64,000 nt of DNA from Caballeronia sordidicola (GTDB lineage Bacteria; Pseudomonadota; Gammaproteobacteria; Burkholderiales; Burkholderiaceae). Both the position numbers and the translations under genes were made by a program. The stretch covers positions 558,001 to 622,000 of the forward strand of contig NZ_FCOC02000001.1 of assembly GCF_001544455.2 (NCBI RefSeq). The letters are read 5' to 3'. Position 1 is the stretch's first letter. Each line of letters begins with the position of its first letter. The notes under the pieces are model-generated. The model searched no databases, had not been told where the DNA came from, and saw only the letters and a program-made list of their open reading frames with translations. Positions 27,888 through 36,957 of this stretch are shown piece after piece.

Positions 27888-29084
27888 ATGAATCAAGCCG
27901 ACCTTCAAGCCCAGCCGTGGCAACTTTCCGAACGCGCAAGAAAGCTCACCAGTTCGGCGATTCGCGAAATCCTGAAGGTCACCGAGCGGCCCGAAGTCAT
28001 TTCCTTTGCGGGCGGCTTGCCGTCGCCGGCTACGTTTCCAGTGGAAGAAATGCGCGTGGCGTGCGACCGTATCCTGCGCGACAGTCCCGCCGCCGCGCTG
28101 CAATACAGCGCCACCGAAGGTTATCTGCCGCTGCGCGAATGGGTCGCGCAACGTTATTCGGTGAATGGCGCGTCGATCCGGCCGTCGCAAGTGCTGATCA
28201 CCACCGGATCGCAGCAGGCGCTGGATCTGCTCGGCAAGGTCCTGATCGATCCGGCGAGCCGCGTGCTGGTCGAAACGCCTACCTATCTCGGCGCGCTGCA
28301 ATCGTTTTCAATGTACGAGCCGAACTATGTTCAGGTTCCGACAGACGAACACGGCCTGATCCCCGAAACGCTCGATTCAACGCTGACCGCGGGCGCGCGC
28401 CTCTTGTACGCGCAGCCGAATTTCCAGAATCCGACGGGACGCCGTCTGTCCCTTGCACGCCGCACGGCGCTCGCTGCCTTCGCGCAACGCGCCGGGTTCC
28501 CGGTGATAGAAGACGATCCGTACGGCGCGCTCGATTACGCGGGCACGCCGCTGCCGACCATGCTTTCCATGGCGCCGGATCACATCGTGCATCTCGGATC
28601 GTTTTCGAAAGTGTTGTCGCCGGGTATGCGCGTGGGCTACATCATCGCGCCCGAGGAGTTGCACTTCAAGCTCGTCCAGGCCAAGCAGGCAACCGACCTG
28701 CATACGCCGAGCCTCACGCAGCGCATCGTGCATGAAGTCGTGAAGGACGGGTTTCTCGAAACGCATATCCCCAAGATCCGCTCGCTATATCGCGATCAAT
28801 GCGCGGCCATGCTGGCGGCGCTTCAGGAGCACATGCCGGCGGGCGTGGAGTGGAACCGGCCGGAAGGCGGAATGTTCGTGTGGGTGAAGCTGCCGCAACA
28901 CATCGATACAATGAAACTGCTCGAGCAATCCATTGTGCAGCACGTCGCGTTCGTTCCCGGCGGTCCGTTCTTCGCGAACGAAGCCGAGCACAACACGCTG
29001 CGTCTGTCGTTTGTGACGGTGCCGCCGGCCAGGATCGACGAAGGCGTGGCCAAGCTTGGCGCGCTGATCCGCGCGCAGGTTTGA
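27888..29084 (+). CDS. PLP-dependent aminotransferase, LysN/2-aminoadipate type
   Basis: The 398-residue fold-type-I aminotransferase begins around VISFAGGLPSPATFPVEEM. It has the cofactor-contacting EDDPYGALDY and the Schiff-base Lys in HLGSFSKVLSPGMRVGYI (about residue 245). Such enzymes act on 2-aminoadipate, aromatic or branched amino acids; the sequence does not decide. The ATG follows GAGGACCCA. RidA lies 32 bases downstream, consistent with disposal of reactive imines produced by a PLP enzyme. Confidence 0.92.
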   Translation: MNQADLQAQPWQLSERARKLTSSAIREILKVTERPEVISFAGGLPSPATFPVEEMRVACDRILRDSPAAALQYSATEGYLPLREWVAQRYSVNGASIRPSQVLITTGSQQALDLLGKVLIDPASRVLVETPTYLGALQSFSMYEPNYVQVPTDEHGLIPETLDSTLTAGARLLYAQPNFQNPTGRRLSLARRTALAAFAQRAGFPVIEDDPYGALDYAGTPLPTMLSMAPDHIVHLGSFSKVLSPGMRVGYIIAPEELHFKLVQAKQATDLHTPSLTQRIVHEVVKDGFLETHIPKIRSLYRDQCAAMLAALQEHMPAGVEWNRPEGGMFVWVKLPQHIDTMKLLEQSIVQHVAFVPGGPFFANEAEHNTLRLSFVTVPPARIDEGVAKLGALIRAQV

Positions 29085-29116
29085 TTTCATCTCACTCATT
29101 TTCAAGGGAATCCCGC

Positions 29117-29581
29117 ATGGCTCAACTGAACGTGTACGACAAGCTGAAGGAACTCGGCATTGAACTGCCGAGCGCCGGCGCTCCGGCCGCCGCCTACGTA
29201 ATGAGCGCGCAAAGCGGTAACACGGTTTATCTGTCCGGTCACATTGCAAAGAAGGACGGCAAGGTGTGGGCCGGCAAGCTTGGCGACTCGCTCACAACCG
29301 AGGAAGGCCGCGCCGCCGCGCGCTCGATTGCCATCGACCTGATTGCCACGCTCCACGCGCACGTGGGCGACCTGAACAAGGTCACGCGGATCGTGAAGGT
29401 AATGAGCCTCGTCAACTCCACGCTCGAATTCACGGAACAGCATCTGGTGACGAACGGCGCATCTGAGCTGATCGCCGATGTATTCGGCGAGCGCGGCAAG
29501 CACGCGCGTTCCGCTTTCGGCGTGGCGCAAATTCCGCTTGGCGCGTGCGTCGAGATTGAATTGATCGCCGAAGTCGCCTGA
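29117..29581 (+). CDS. RidA family protein
   Basis: The 154-residue protein belongs to the YjgF/YER057c/UK114 family of enamine/imine deaminases. It is the longer subgroup that begins YDKLKELGIELPSAG and shows VYLSGHIAKKDGKVWAGKLG. The catalytic Arg usually found in the GARSAFGV region is seen as HARSAFGVAQIP. It probably forms a trimer in the cytosol. Linked with the aminotransferase upstream. Confidence 0.92.
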   Translation: MAQLNVYDKLKELGIELPSAGAPAAAYVMSAQSGNTVYLSGHIAKKDGKVWAGKLGDSLTTEEGRAAARSIAIDLIATLHAHVGDLNKVTRIVKVMSLVNSTLEFTEQHLVTNGASELIADVFGERGKHARSAFGVAQIPLGACVEIELIAEVA

Positions 29582-30106
29582 GCAGCCGTTTATCGTTTGC
29601 GAAAGATTTATCCCGATGCCGCCCGGTGTCGGGACGTCGCATCGGTACGCTTTTTATATCGATAAATTGCGTCAGCGATCCATCATTTCGGTTCGCCGAA
29701 CCGCCCTGGACGGGCATTTCGGCCTATCCGCGTATACCTCGATACGCCTCCCCGCCTTCACGCTTCCTTAAATGGATCGCCTTCAGTAATATCTAAGCCG
29801 GCTGTCATTGGTAATATCTGACGTACCGGCCGTAAGAGAATCTGAAATGGCCGTGAGATTTAAGTACGCGTATTCAATAAATGACTGTAAGAAATGCAAG
29901 ACGTATTTGACGCAATTGCGCGCAAGTCAGCGAACGATTTCGAAAAGCACGTCCAGATGCGATCAAGTCGCTGATTCGATCGCGTCATCAAAAACACAGC
30001 CGGATTGGCATTGAACACAGGCGTGGAACTCATGCCTCGATCATTGGCCCGTTTTCGAACGCCCCACCCGTCAGCGCGTCACCGGGTCCATGAACTGACC
30101 GAACCC
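29582..30106. other. Long AT-richer intergenic region
   Basis: These 525 bases between ridA and the GGDEF-EAL gene hold no convincing gene. GTATTACT-like DNA is marked by GTAATATCT repeated directly at 29786-29794 and 29811-29819, 25 bases apart and each followed by a CCGGC box. The part from 29770 to 30000 is clearly poorer in GC than its surroundings. A short Cys-containing frame at 29808-30014 has only a TTG start and no ribosome site. Confidence 0.5.
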
Positions 30107-32512
30107 ATGAATCGATCACGGCCGAAAGCGCCACGCGACATGAAACACGCGGATTTTCCGCGCAGGCGTCGTGCATTGTTCGCCATTCCCGCGCTGGGGA
30201 CGCTCGTGCTCGTGCTGCTCTGGACGGTCATCTTCGCCCGCCTTTCCGTGGAACGCGAGGCGGCGACCCATGCGTCCATGGCGTCCGCCGCCATTCTTTC
30301 TTCGGCGCTCGAACAGCACACGATCAAGGCCATTCACCAGGTCGACCAGATCACGCGTTTCGTCAAATATGAATTCGAGAAGACGCCGGGCCAGTTCAAC
30401 CTCGCGAGCACGGTAGAAAAAGGCGTGGTGCAGAGCGACACGCTGGTGCAGGTGTCCCTGATCGATGAACACGGCGTCCTGATCGCCAACACCGCCGAGC
30501 CCAATCCAAAGCCAGTCGATCTCTCGGATCGAGAGCATTTCCAGGTCCACGCGTTATCGAACGACGATCTGCTCTATATCAGCAAGCCGGTGCTTGGCCG
30601 CGTCTCGCGTCAATGGACGCTGCAGATCACACGGCGCCTGAACCATCCCGATGGCTCGTTCGCGGGCGTCGTGGTGGTTTCAGAAAACCCCAGCTATTTC
30701 ACGAGCGATTTCTACAACGTCGCCTCCATCGGACGAGAAGGCGTCGTCGCCGTGGTCTCGGATAACGGCTCCGTGCTGGCGCGCAGCACCGGCGCGGGTT
30801 CGACCACGTCGAAAGCCAACGGCCGCATGATGAAAATGGGCGGAGGCAGTTCAGGAGACAACGCGGACAGCGTCTTCACGGCAAGCGGCATCTATCCGAC
30901 TTCCGATCACGCGTCGGGTATTTATGTCGATCCTATCGACAATGTCACGCGCATCGTTTCATACCGGCATATCGACGGTTATCCGCTCGGCGTGCTCGTC
31001 GGCCTGTCGCAGGCCGAGGAATTCGTCGACTACAACCACACGCGCCGTGTCTATCTGCTGATGGCGACGTTCATCTCGCTTGCCATGCTCGGTTTCTTCG
31101 CCGTGGCGACCGGACTGATTGGCAAGCTCCTTGGGCGCGAGCGGGAGATGACGCATCTGGTCGAATATGATCTGCTGACAGGGTTGCGCAACCGCTACTC
31201 CACCTTGCAGACGCTCAGACACGACGTGGTGAGACCCGAGAATGTGGGCCATCTCGCGCTGCTCTTTATCGACCTCGACAACTTCAAGACCGTCAACGAC
31301 ACGCTCGGTCACAATGCGGGCGACATCGTCCTGCAAATGACCGCGTCGCGGCTTGCGGAAACGGTGGGCGACCATGGCACGCTCTCGCGCATAGGCGGCG
31401 ATGAATTCGTGGTCGTGGTCAAGGGCGTCGATGTCGAGCGGCAGGCTGTCGAAATGGCCGAAGCGGTGTCGCACATGTTCAGCACGCCATTCGATGTGCG
31501 CGGCAGCGCCTTTGTGCTGCATGCAAGCGTTGGCATTGCGCTGTATTCGGTGTCGAGCGAAAGCGAAATCGACTTGCTGAAGAAGGCCGATCTCGCCATG
31601 TATAGCGCGAAGGACGCGGGCAAGAACTGCTACCAGTTCTATTCGCCGCAGTTGTCGCATCGCGCGGACCATCTGATGAAATGGGAGCAGCAGTTGCGGG
31701 TCGCGCTGGCGCAAGACCAGTTGTTCCTTGCATACCAGCCGAAAATAGACCTGTCGCGCCGGTGCATCACCGGCTTTGAAGCGCTCGCCCGATGGAACCA
31801 TCCGCAGCACGGCCTGATCCCCGCGAACGAGTTCATTCCAGTCGCGGAATCCACCGGTTTGATCGTGCCGATCGGGGATTTCGTGATTCATACCGCGTGC
31901 CGGCAATTGGCCCTCTGGCAGCGGCAAGGCTACGACGGTCTGTCGCTTGCCGTGAACATTTCGGCGGTGCAATTCTGGCGCGGCGATCTGCTCGAGACAG
32001 TAGCGGCGGCCATTCGCGAAAGCGGTATTGCGCCGGGCAAACTCGAACTCGAGATTACCGAAACCGTGATGATGGAGTTCCCGGATATTGTGGCCGAGAA
32101 GATTGCCGCACTGAAACGGCTCGGCGTGAGGATCGCGCTCGATGATTTCGGCACGGGCTATTCGTCGCTGTCGTATCTGAACCGTTTTGCCGTCGATACA
32201 CTCAAGGTCGACCGGTCGTTCATCCAGGCCATCCCGCAGGACCGCAGCGTCTGCGTGATGGTCTCGGCAATCGTCAATCTGGCGCGGTCGCTGGGACTGA
32301 CCGTTGTTGTGGAAGGCACCGAGACCGAGGAGCAGATTGCGTGGCTGTCGCGGCTCGGGCCCATAGAAGCGCAAGGGTTTCTCTTTTCCCGCGCCGTGCC
32401 GGCCGACGGCGTTCAGGCGTTGCTCGACCGGTTTGGCGTGTGCGGCCTGAGCCTTGTCGCCGATGCCATCGCGCTGCCATTTGGGGATGCGCCGTCGAAT
32501 ACGATGGATTAG
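30107..32512 (+). CDS. Membrane GGDEF-EAL cyclic-di-GMP receptor enzyme
   Basis: An approximately 800-residue hybrid signalling protein. A transmembrane helix near the N-terminus (RRRALFAIPALGTLVLVLLW) and another around residue 315 enclose a periplasmic dCache-type sensor domain. The GGDEF domain has an intact RIGGDEF motif. The EAL domain has FEALARW, AVNIS, ITETVMM, DDFGTGYSS, LKVDRSF, VEGTET and AQGFLF, so both synthesis and hydrolysis of c-di-GMP are chemically possible. The start is uncertain: in-frame ATGs occur at 30032, 30107 and 30140, none with a good ribosome site. Confidence 0.9.
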   Translation: MNRSRPKAPRDMKHADFPRRRRALFAIPALGTLVLVLLWTVIFARLSVEREAATHASMASAAILSSALEQHTIKAIHQVDQITRFVKYEFEKTPGQFNLASTVEKGVVQSDTLVQVSLIDEHGVLIANTAEPNPKPVDLSDREHFQVHALSNDDLLYISKPVLGRVSRQWTLQITRRLNHPDGSFAGVVVVSENPSYFTSDFYNVASIGREGVVAVVSDNGSVLARSTGAGSTTSKANGRMMKMGGGSSGDNADSVFTASGIYPTSDHASGIYVDPIDNVTRIVSYRHIDGYPLGVLVGLSQAEEFVDYNHTRRVYLLMATFISLAMLGFFAVATGLIGKLLGREREMTHLVEYDLLTGLRNRYSTLQTLRHDVVRPENVGHLALLFIDLDNFKTVNDTLGHNAGDIVLQMTASRLAETVGDHGTLSRIGGDEFVVVVKGVDVERQAVEMAEAVSHMFSTPFDVRGSAFVLHASVGIALYSVSSESEIDLLKKADLAMYSAKDAGKNCYQFYSPQLSHRADHLMKWEQQLRVALAQDQLFLAYQPKIDLSRRCITGFEALARWNHPQHGLIPANEFIPVAESTGLIVPIGDFVIHTACRQLALWQRQGYDGLSLAVNISAVQFWRGDLLETVAAAIRESGIAPGKLELEITETVMMEFPDIVAEKIAALKRLGVRIALDDFGTGYSSLSYLNRFAVDTLKVDRSFIQAIPQDRSVCVMVSAIVNLARSLGLTVVVEGTETEEQIAWLSRLGPIEAQGFLFSRAVPADGVQALLDRFGVCGLSLVADAIALPFGDAPSNTMD

Positions 32513-32534
32513 GTTTGGTGTTGTATTGGGCGCG

Positions 32535-35500
32535 TCACCAGCGGTAATCGAATCCGACGCTTGCAGCGTGCGTATGTCCGCCGCCGCCAAATTCGCCGTC
32601 GTAGCGCAAGCCCGCATGCATTCTCTGGCCCAGCGCAACACGTACGCCAACGCCCGCTTGCATTGCGTCGCGCACCGGTCCGCTGCCGTGCACGGTAAAT
32701 CCGCTGTCCGTTGCGCCTTCGAAACTCGCGCTGACCGCCTGCGTCCGTGCACCGTATTGATGGATCCACGCCAGTTCGCCGTTCACGCTCCATGCATGGC
32801 CGAGCAAGCCGAAGCCGTTGCGCCAGCGCGCGCCCAACAATGAGCGCATTGAGTTTGCAGTGTCGGCGGATACGGCGAGATTCACCGAGTCGGCGCCGCT
32901 TTCGTTGAACGCCGGGGTTTGAACGCGCTGCATTTCAAGCGATACGAACGGCGACACCACGCCGATCTTTCCCATCGATACATCGACCCCGTTGCTGAGC
33001 GTGGCGAAATACTGGTTTCCATCGACACTGCCCAGCGCCGTGCGGGGTGTATCGGTGAAGAAGACCGAGCGCTTCATGTCGTCGCTGTTTCGCGCATAGC
33101 CGGCCAGCGCCTGCAGCCAGTACAGTCCCGGTGCGTAACTGCCATAAAACGCGGCCTGGTAAGTATCGAACTGGCCGTGAACCGGCAACGTGCTGGTCGA
33201 GGTATTGCCATGCATGGCCGCAAGCGCCGCGCCGATCGTCACCTTCTGCGCGATCCGGTAATCGATGCCCGAAATCACGCCGCCCACGCTTGTTTGCTGG
33301 CCGAGCCACGTATCGTAGCCTCCGAGCCTGCCTGTGCTGCCCAGAACGCTGATCCACGAGCACACGCGTTCAGCGTTGAGCGGCGATGCCCCGGCTTCGT
33401 CGGCGGCGCATTCTCCCGCGACGCGCGCTGCGCCGAGCCTGTTATCGATTGCATTCATGCCGAGGCGCGACGCTTCGAAGTGTGCGTTCGGGAATGCGGC
33501 GTAGGCTTCCGCACTCAACTGGTCGAGCGCCGCATACGCCGATGAACCCTCAAGGCTCAACAGATCGCCTGCAACGCCCAGAAAATCGCGGGTCGGAGAG
33601 ACGCCGGCCCCGATCTGCGCGACGCCATGATCGAGCGCCGCCTCGACCGCGATCTGGTTCGGCGTGCCGCCCGCGAGCTGGAAACCGCGCTGGACGTGGA
33701 GATACGCGTTGTTGGCATCGTAGGTGAGCGACGCCGAGACAAAAGGATTGACGGTCGTCATGCCGGAGAAAACGCCGGTGAGACCGGCGGTCGTGCTCAG
33801 GATCGTGTACGTGTCGGTTGGCGAGAAAGATGCAGCGCGCAGACGCACTAGAACGAGGCCACCCTGCAGCGTTGCCGTTCCATCCACGGCGATCAGGTCG
33901 TTTCCTTGCGGCGTGATATCGGCTTCGTAACGGCTTCCGGATGCCTGCATGTATGAACCGGCGACGGACAACGTGCCGGTCGCCAAAGGCTGAGGACCGG
34001 TTGTTGCCAAGGTGCTCGGCACGCCGGGCGCGATAACGCCTTGCATCGCGAGCGCGCCTTTTAGCGTGCCGGTGCCGTTGAGCGTGGCGTCGGACGCGAC
34101 GGTGATTGCCGGACTCGACAGGCTGCCCGTCAATGTCAGCGTGCTGTTTCGAATCGTGCTGTCGGACGCAATCGAAACCGGTCCCGACACGGTCCAGTCG
34201 GCGTCCTGCACAGCCAGCGTGGAAAAGCCCGAGGTCCGGCTGGACAACGTGCCCGCGCCTTGCAGCATCAATGCATTCGATGAACCCATTCCGCCGTCTA
34301 TGTCACCGGATACATCGCTGCCGCTAGCGAGCGTCAGGCGATTGTTCGAACCCGTGAAACGCAGCGCGGCGGCCTGTCCGCTGATCGTTCCCACGTTGAC
34401 TATGGAGACATTCGAGCCGCCGAGAACGGCAACGCCCGCCGCGCTATTGATCGATGCCCCCTGCTCGTTCGTGAGGCTTGCAACACCGTTGGGCGCGTCG
34501 ATCGATACCGCTGTTCCGTTCGTCCCTTGCGCCGCGATGACACCCGCGTTCTCTATGGAAACATTGGCGCCCGATCTCGCCGAAACGCCGTTGCCGCCTT
34601 TGATCGACGCACCCCGCTGGTTGATCAGGCCGACGAAACCCGCCGGTGCGTCGATTGCAACACCGGTTCCCGTAGCGCCGCTCGCCGCGATGGCGCCCGC
34701 ATTGCTGATCGACACGTTTGACCCCGTCGACACCGAAATGCCATTCGCACCGCTGATCGATGCGCCCAGTTTGTTCGTGAGACTTGCCGAACCCGCGGCG
34801 GCACTGATCGCAACACCGGTTCCGTTGACGCTACTCCCCGCGATCATCCCTGCATTGATTATCGAAACATTCGAGCCGGCCTGAACCGCGTTACCTGCAG
34901 CGCTCGTGATCGATGCGCCCAGCTCGTTCGTGAGGCTCGCGCTGCCCGTGGGTGCATCGATCGCAACACCAATCCCGTTCGCCCCTTGCGACGCGATAAA
35001 ACCCGCGTTCTCCACGCTCGTCGCGCTGCCAGTCGCAAGCACCGCGGCCACGCCGTCGGCACTGCTGGCAATCGAGCCGCGATTGACCACCCGGCTCGCG
35101 TCATTCACCAATACAGCGTTGCCCGAACTCGCATGAACTGACCCGCCGGGCAGGACTTCAATATCGACTCCCGTCACTCCGGGCTGTGCAAGGACGCTTC
35201 CGCTCAACTGACCGGCCACCGAAATACCACCGCCGCCAATGAGCCAGTTTTGCGTGCCGCTGTTCGCGCCGGCGAGCGTCCACGCGCCCGCATCGTCTTT
35301 GCGCAGCGTGCCGAAGCCGCGATATTGCGCCAATGAACCCAGCCTCGATATATCGAAGCTGCCGTCTTTCGTCCCGCCGAGAATCAGCGTATTGGAACCC
35401 GCGCCCGCATCGATGACGCCCACGATGCTCGACGTGCCCGTCAGCAGCAGCGTATCGTCGCCAGGTCCGAAGAGAATCGCCGTGCCGCCCGAGCCTGTGA

Positions 35501-36218
35501 TGCCGCCGCTATTCGAAACGAAGCTTCCGCCTGAGCCAGCACTCAAATCGATTGCCGTGCCACTCAGCGAAATGATCACGCCGTCGTTCAGAACCCGCGT
35601 TGCCGCGTTGGACAGAATGCCGGGACCGTATCCCACTATCGTTCCCGTGGCGAGATTCACGACCGTGCCTCCGGCCGGCAAATGAACGCCCGACTGAACG
35701 GTCGTCACGTCCTCGGCGGAGCCGCCGATCGTGCCCGCGTTCGTGACGATGCTGGCTGAACCGTTGGCGTAGATGGCATCCCGATGACCCACGATAAAAG
35801 CGCCCGCAGAATTCACAACATCGCCGCCGTTGTACAAGGCGACTCCGGTGGTCGTATTACTGCGCATCGATCCGTTATTCAGGATTGCCGCGGGACTGTC
35901 GAATTCAACGGCAAAATAAGGGCTGATCACAACGCCGTTATTAGTGAGCGTCCACGTGATTGCGTCATTCGGTTCGCCGTAAATCGCAACGTGCGCGGTT
36001 GCATCGATAAGCGTGTTCGGCGCGACGGTGAACGGATTGTCAGTCGGGCTCAGCACGTAACCGGTCTGGGAACTCGGCAGGTCGGTGGCATTCGCCAAAT
36101 CCGGCATGCAGTTGGCGAGAGCAATCATGGTTGCCAGAAGACCGATCCAGCAATGCTTTTTTCTTTCCCTCGACACCCAACCAGCGGCTTGTCTCTCTGA
36201 TCTTTTCGAAGCGCTCAT
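32535..36218 (-). CDS. Autotransporter (type Va) with repeated passenger
   Basis: The 1227-residue precursor has a long signal peptide (cleavage after LANA at 44). Its passenger is a right-handed beta-helix type rich in N, G, S and V (about 45-840), with four to five repeats of about 51 residues at 401-610. An autochaperone-like region precedes a C-terminal 12-strand autotransporter barrel (about 950-1227) that ends in the outer-membrane signal FDYRW. Two Cys (937 and 953) flank the linker and could form a disulfide. No protease triad or RGD motif is evident, so adhesion or biofilm function is inference. The start codon lies inside an 18-bp inverted repeat. Confidence 0.93.
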   Translation of the reverse strand: MSASKRSERQAAGWVSRERKKHCWIGLLATMIALANCMPDLANATDLPSSQTGYVLSPTDNPFTVAPNTLIDATAHVAIYGEPNDAITWTLTNNGVVISPYFAVEFDSPAAILNNGSMRSNTTTGVALYNGGDVVNSAGAFIVGHRDAIYANGSASIVTNAGTIGGSAEDVTTVQSGVHLPAGGTVVNLATGTIVGYGPGILSNAATRVLNDGVIISLSGTAIDLSAGSGGSFVSNSGGITGSGGTAILFGPGDDTLLLTGTSSIVGVIDAGAGSNTLILGGTKDGSFDISRLGSLAQYRGFGTLRKDDAGAWTLAGANSGTQNWLIGGGGISVAGQLSGSVLAQPGVTGVDIEVLPGGSVHASSGNAVLVNDASRVVNRGSIASSADGVAAVLATGSATSVENAGFIASQGANGIGVAIDAPTGSASLTNELGASITSAAGNAVQAGSNVSIINAGMIAGSSVNGTGVAISAAAGSASLTNKLGASISGANGISVSTGSNVSISNAGAIAASGATGTGVAIDAPAGFVGLINQRGASIKGGNGVSARSGANVSIENAGVIAAQGTNGTAVSIDAPNGVASLTNEQGASINSAAGVAVLGGSNVSIVNVGTISGQAAALRFTGSNNRLTLASGSDVSGDIDGGMGSSNALMLQGAGTLSSRTSGFSTLAVQDADWTVSGPVSIASDSTIRNSTLTLTGSLSSPAITVASDATLNGTGTLKGALAMQGVIAPGVPSTLATTGPQPLATGTLSVAGSYMQASGSRYEADITPQGNDLIAVDGTATLQGGLVLVRLRAASFSPTDTYTILSTTAGLTGVFSGMTTVNPFVSASLTYDANNAYLHVQRGFQLAGGTPNQIAVEAALDHGVAQIGAGVSPTRDFLGVAGDLLSLEGSSAYAALDQLSAEAYAAFPNAHFEASRLGMNAIDNRLGAARVAGECAADEAGASPLNAERVCSWISVLGSTGRLGGYDTWLGQQTSVGGVISGIDYRIAQKVTIGAALAAMHGNTSTSTLPVHGQFDTYQAAFYGSYAPGLYWLQALAGYARNSDDMKRSVFFTDTPRTALGSVDGNQYFATLSNGVDVSMGKIGVVSPFVSLEMQRVQTPAFNESGADSVNLAVSADTANSMRSLLGARWRNGFGLLGHAWSVNGELAWIHQYGARTQAVSASFEGATDSGFTVHGSGPVRDAMQAGVGVRVALGQRMHAGLRYDGEFGGGGHTHAASVGFDYRW
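34409..35018 (-). repeat. 51-residue coding repeats in the passenger
   Basis: Units begin at residues 401, 451, 502 and 553, with a partial one at 604, each starting like SV-x-NAG-x-IA and containing GVAIDAP and LTNELGASI-type lines. The period is 50-51 residues (about 153 bases). The units have diverged. Confidence 0.85.
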
Positions 36219-36287
36219 TGCCCGTTTCCAAGACGATTCGACTCAGCACTTTAGACCGTCGAGAACGCGTTGGAAACGGGCAATGAG
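36214..36287 (-). promoter_or_regulatory. Perfect 18-bp inverted repeat over the start codon
   Basis: CTCATTGCCCGTTTCCAA (36214-36231) and its exact complement TTGGAAACGGGCAATGAG (36270-36287) flank a 38-base loop. In the mRNA of the minus-strand autotransporter, the 3' arm contains both the GGAAA upstream of the start and the ATG itself. The leader could fold into an 18-bp stem that blocks ribosome access. Confidence 0.75.
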
Positions 36288-36342
36288 ACCCGTGAACAGG
36301 GAATGAAATACTGCGATCTATCGTTGTTGGAGCAGTAGCAGA

Positions 36343-36801
36343 CTATATTCCGCGCGATAAAACCGCCGTGCCGATAGTCACTACGCCGAGCACAATATTG
36401 ATCAGCACCAGACGCCGGATCGTGCCGACCGAGCGCGCGCCATCGGGCCAGTTCTGCGACTGGACTGCGCGACGTATCTTCGGAAATACGCCGAAACGGA
36501 TATGCCCGAAGATCAGCATCATCACAATGCCGATACCGGCCATTGCATGCAACGGCCACGGCGCATGTCCGCCGCCAAACTGAGACAGCAGGAAGCCGCC
36601 AGTCAGCAGGATCACGAGCACGGAAGCCGCCACCCAATTGAAAAACCTGGCGAATACGGATTCCCAAAGAGGCAAGCGTAATTGCGGCGATAAATCCGCT
36701 ATTGCCGGACGCAGGCAAAAATGCGCGAATATCATTCCGCCAATCCAGACTGCGATTCCCAACAGATGAAGGAACAGCGCCACTTCAATCGCCTTGCTCA
36801 T
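36343..36801 (-). CDS. CopD-like integral membrane protein
   Basis: A 152-residue protein with four transmembrane helices and the start ALFLHLLGIAVWIGGMIFAHF. This resembles CopD/DUF2269-type copper-resistance and cytochrome-b-like membrane proteins. His residues lie in helices 1 and 3 (HAMAGIGIVMMLIFGHIRFG) and could bind haem or copper. The ATG at 36801 follows GAAGGAACATCG. The autotransporter begins 124 bases further on in the same direction and might be read through. Confidence 0.8.
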   Translation of the reverse strand: MSKAIEVALFLHLLGIAVWIGGMIFAHFCLRPAIADLSPQLRLPLWESVFARFFNWVAASVLVILLTGGFLLSQFGGGHAPWPLHAMAGIGIVMMLIFGHIRFGVFPKIRRAVQSQNWPDGARSVGTIRRLVLINIVLGVVTIGTAVLSRGI

Positions 36802-36910
36802 CGATGTTCCTTCTCGTTTCCGGTTGCAGATAAATAAGTGCACTGAATGCACATTCGGGCGTTCGACTCACTCAAACGAAACCAGTTCAAGTATTTTTCA
36901 AGATAAAGAA

Positions 36911-36938
36911 ATGCCCCGGACACTGCTGCCCGGGGCAT
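36911..36938 (-). terminator. Terminator of parC
   Basis: ATGCCCCGG (36911-36919) pairs with CCGGGGCAT (36930-36938). On the minus strand it is followed by TTCTTT, 20 bases after the parC stop. Confidence 0.75.
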
Positions 36939-36957
36939 ATTGGATAAACACGTGTTT

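Noticed and set aside
29808..30014. A 68-residue Cys-containing small protein
   Set aside because: It has only a TTG start, no ribosome site and unremarkable composition in an AT-richer noncoding region.
30959..32752. A 597-residue open frame on the minus strand
   Set aside because: It is antisense to the GGDEF-EAL gene, whose catalytic motifs are intact, and has no protein character.
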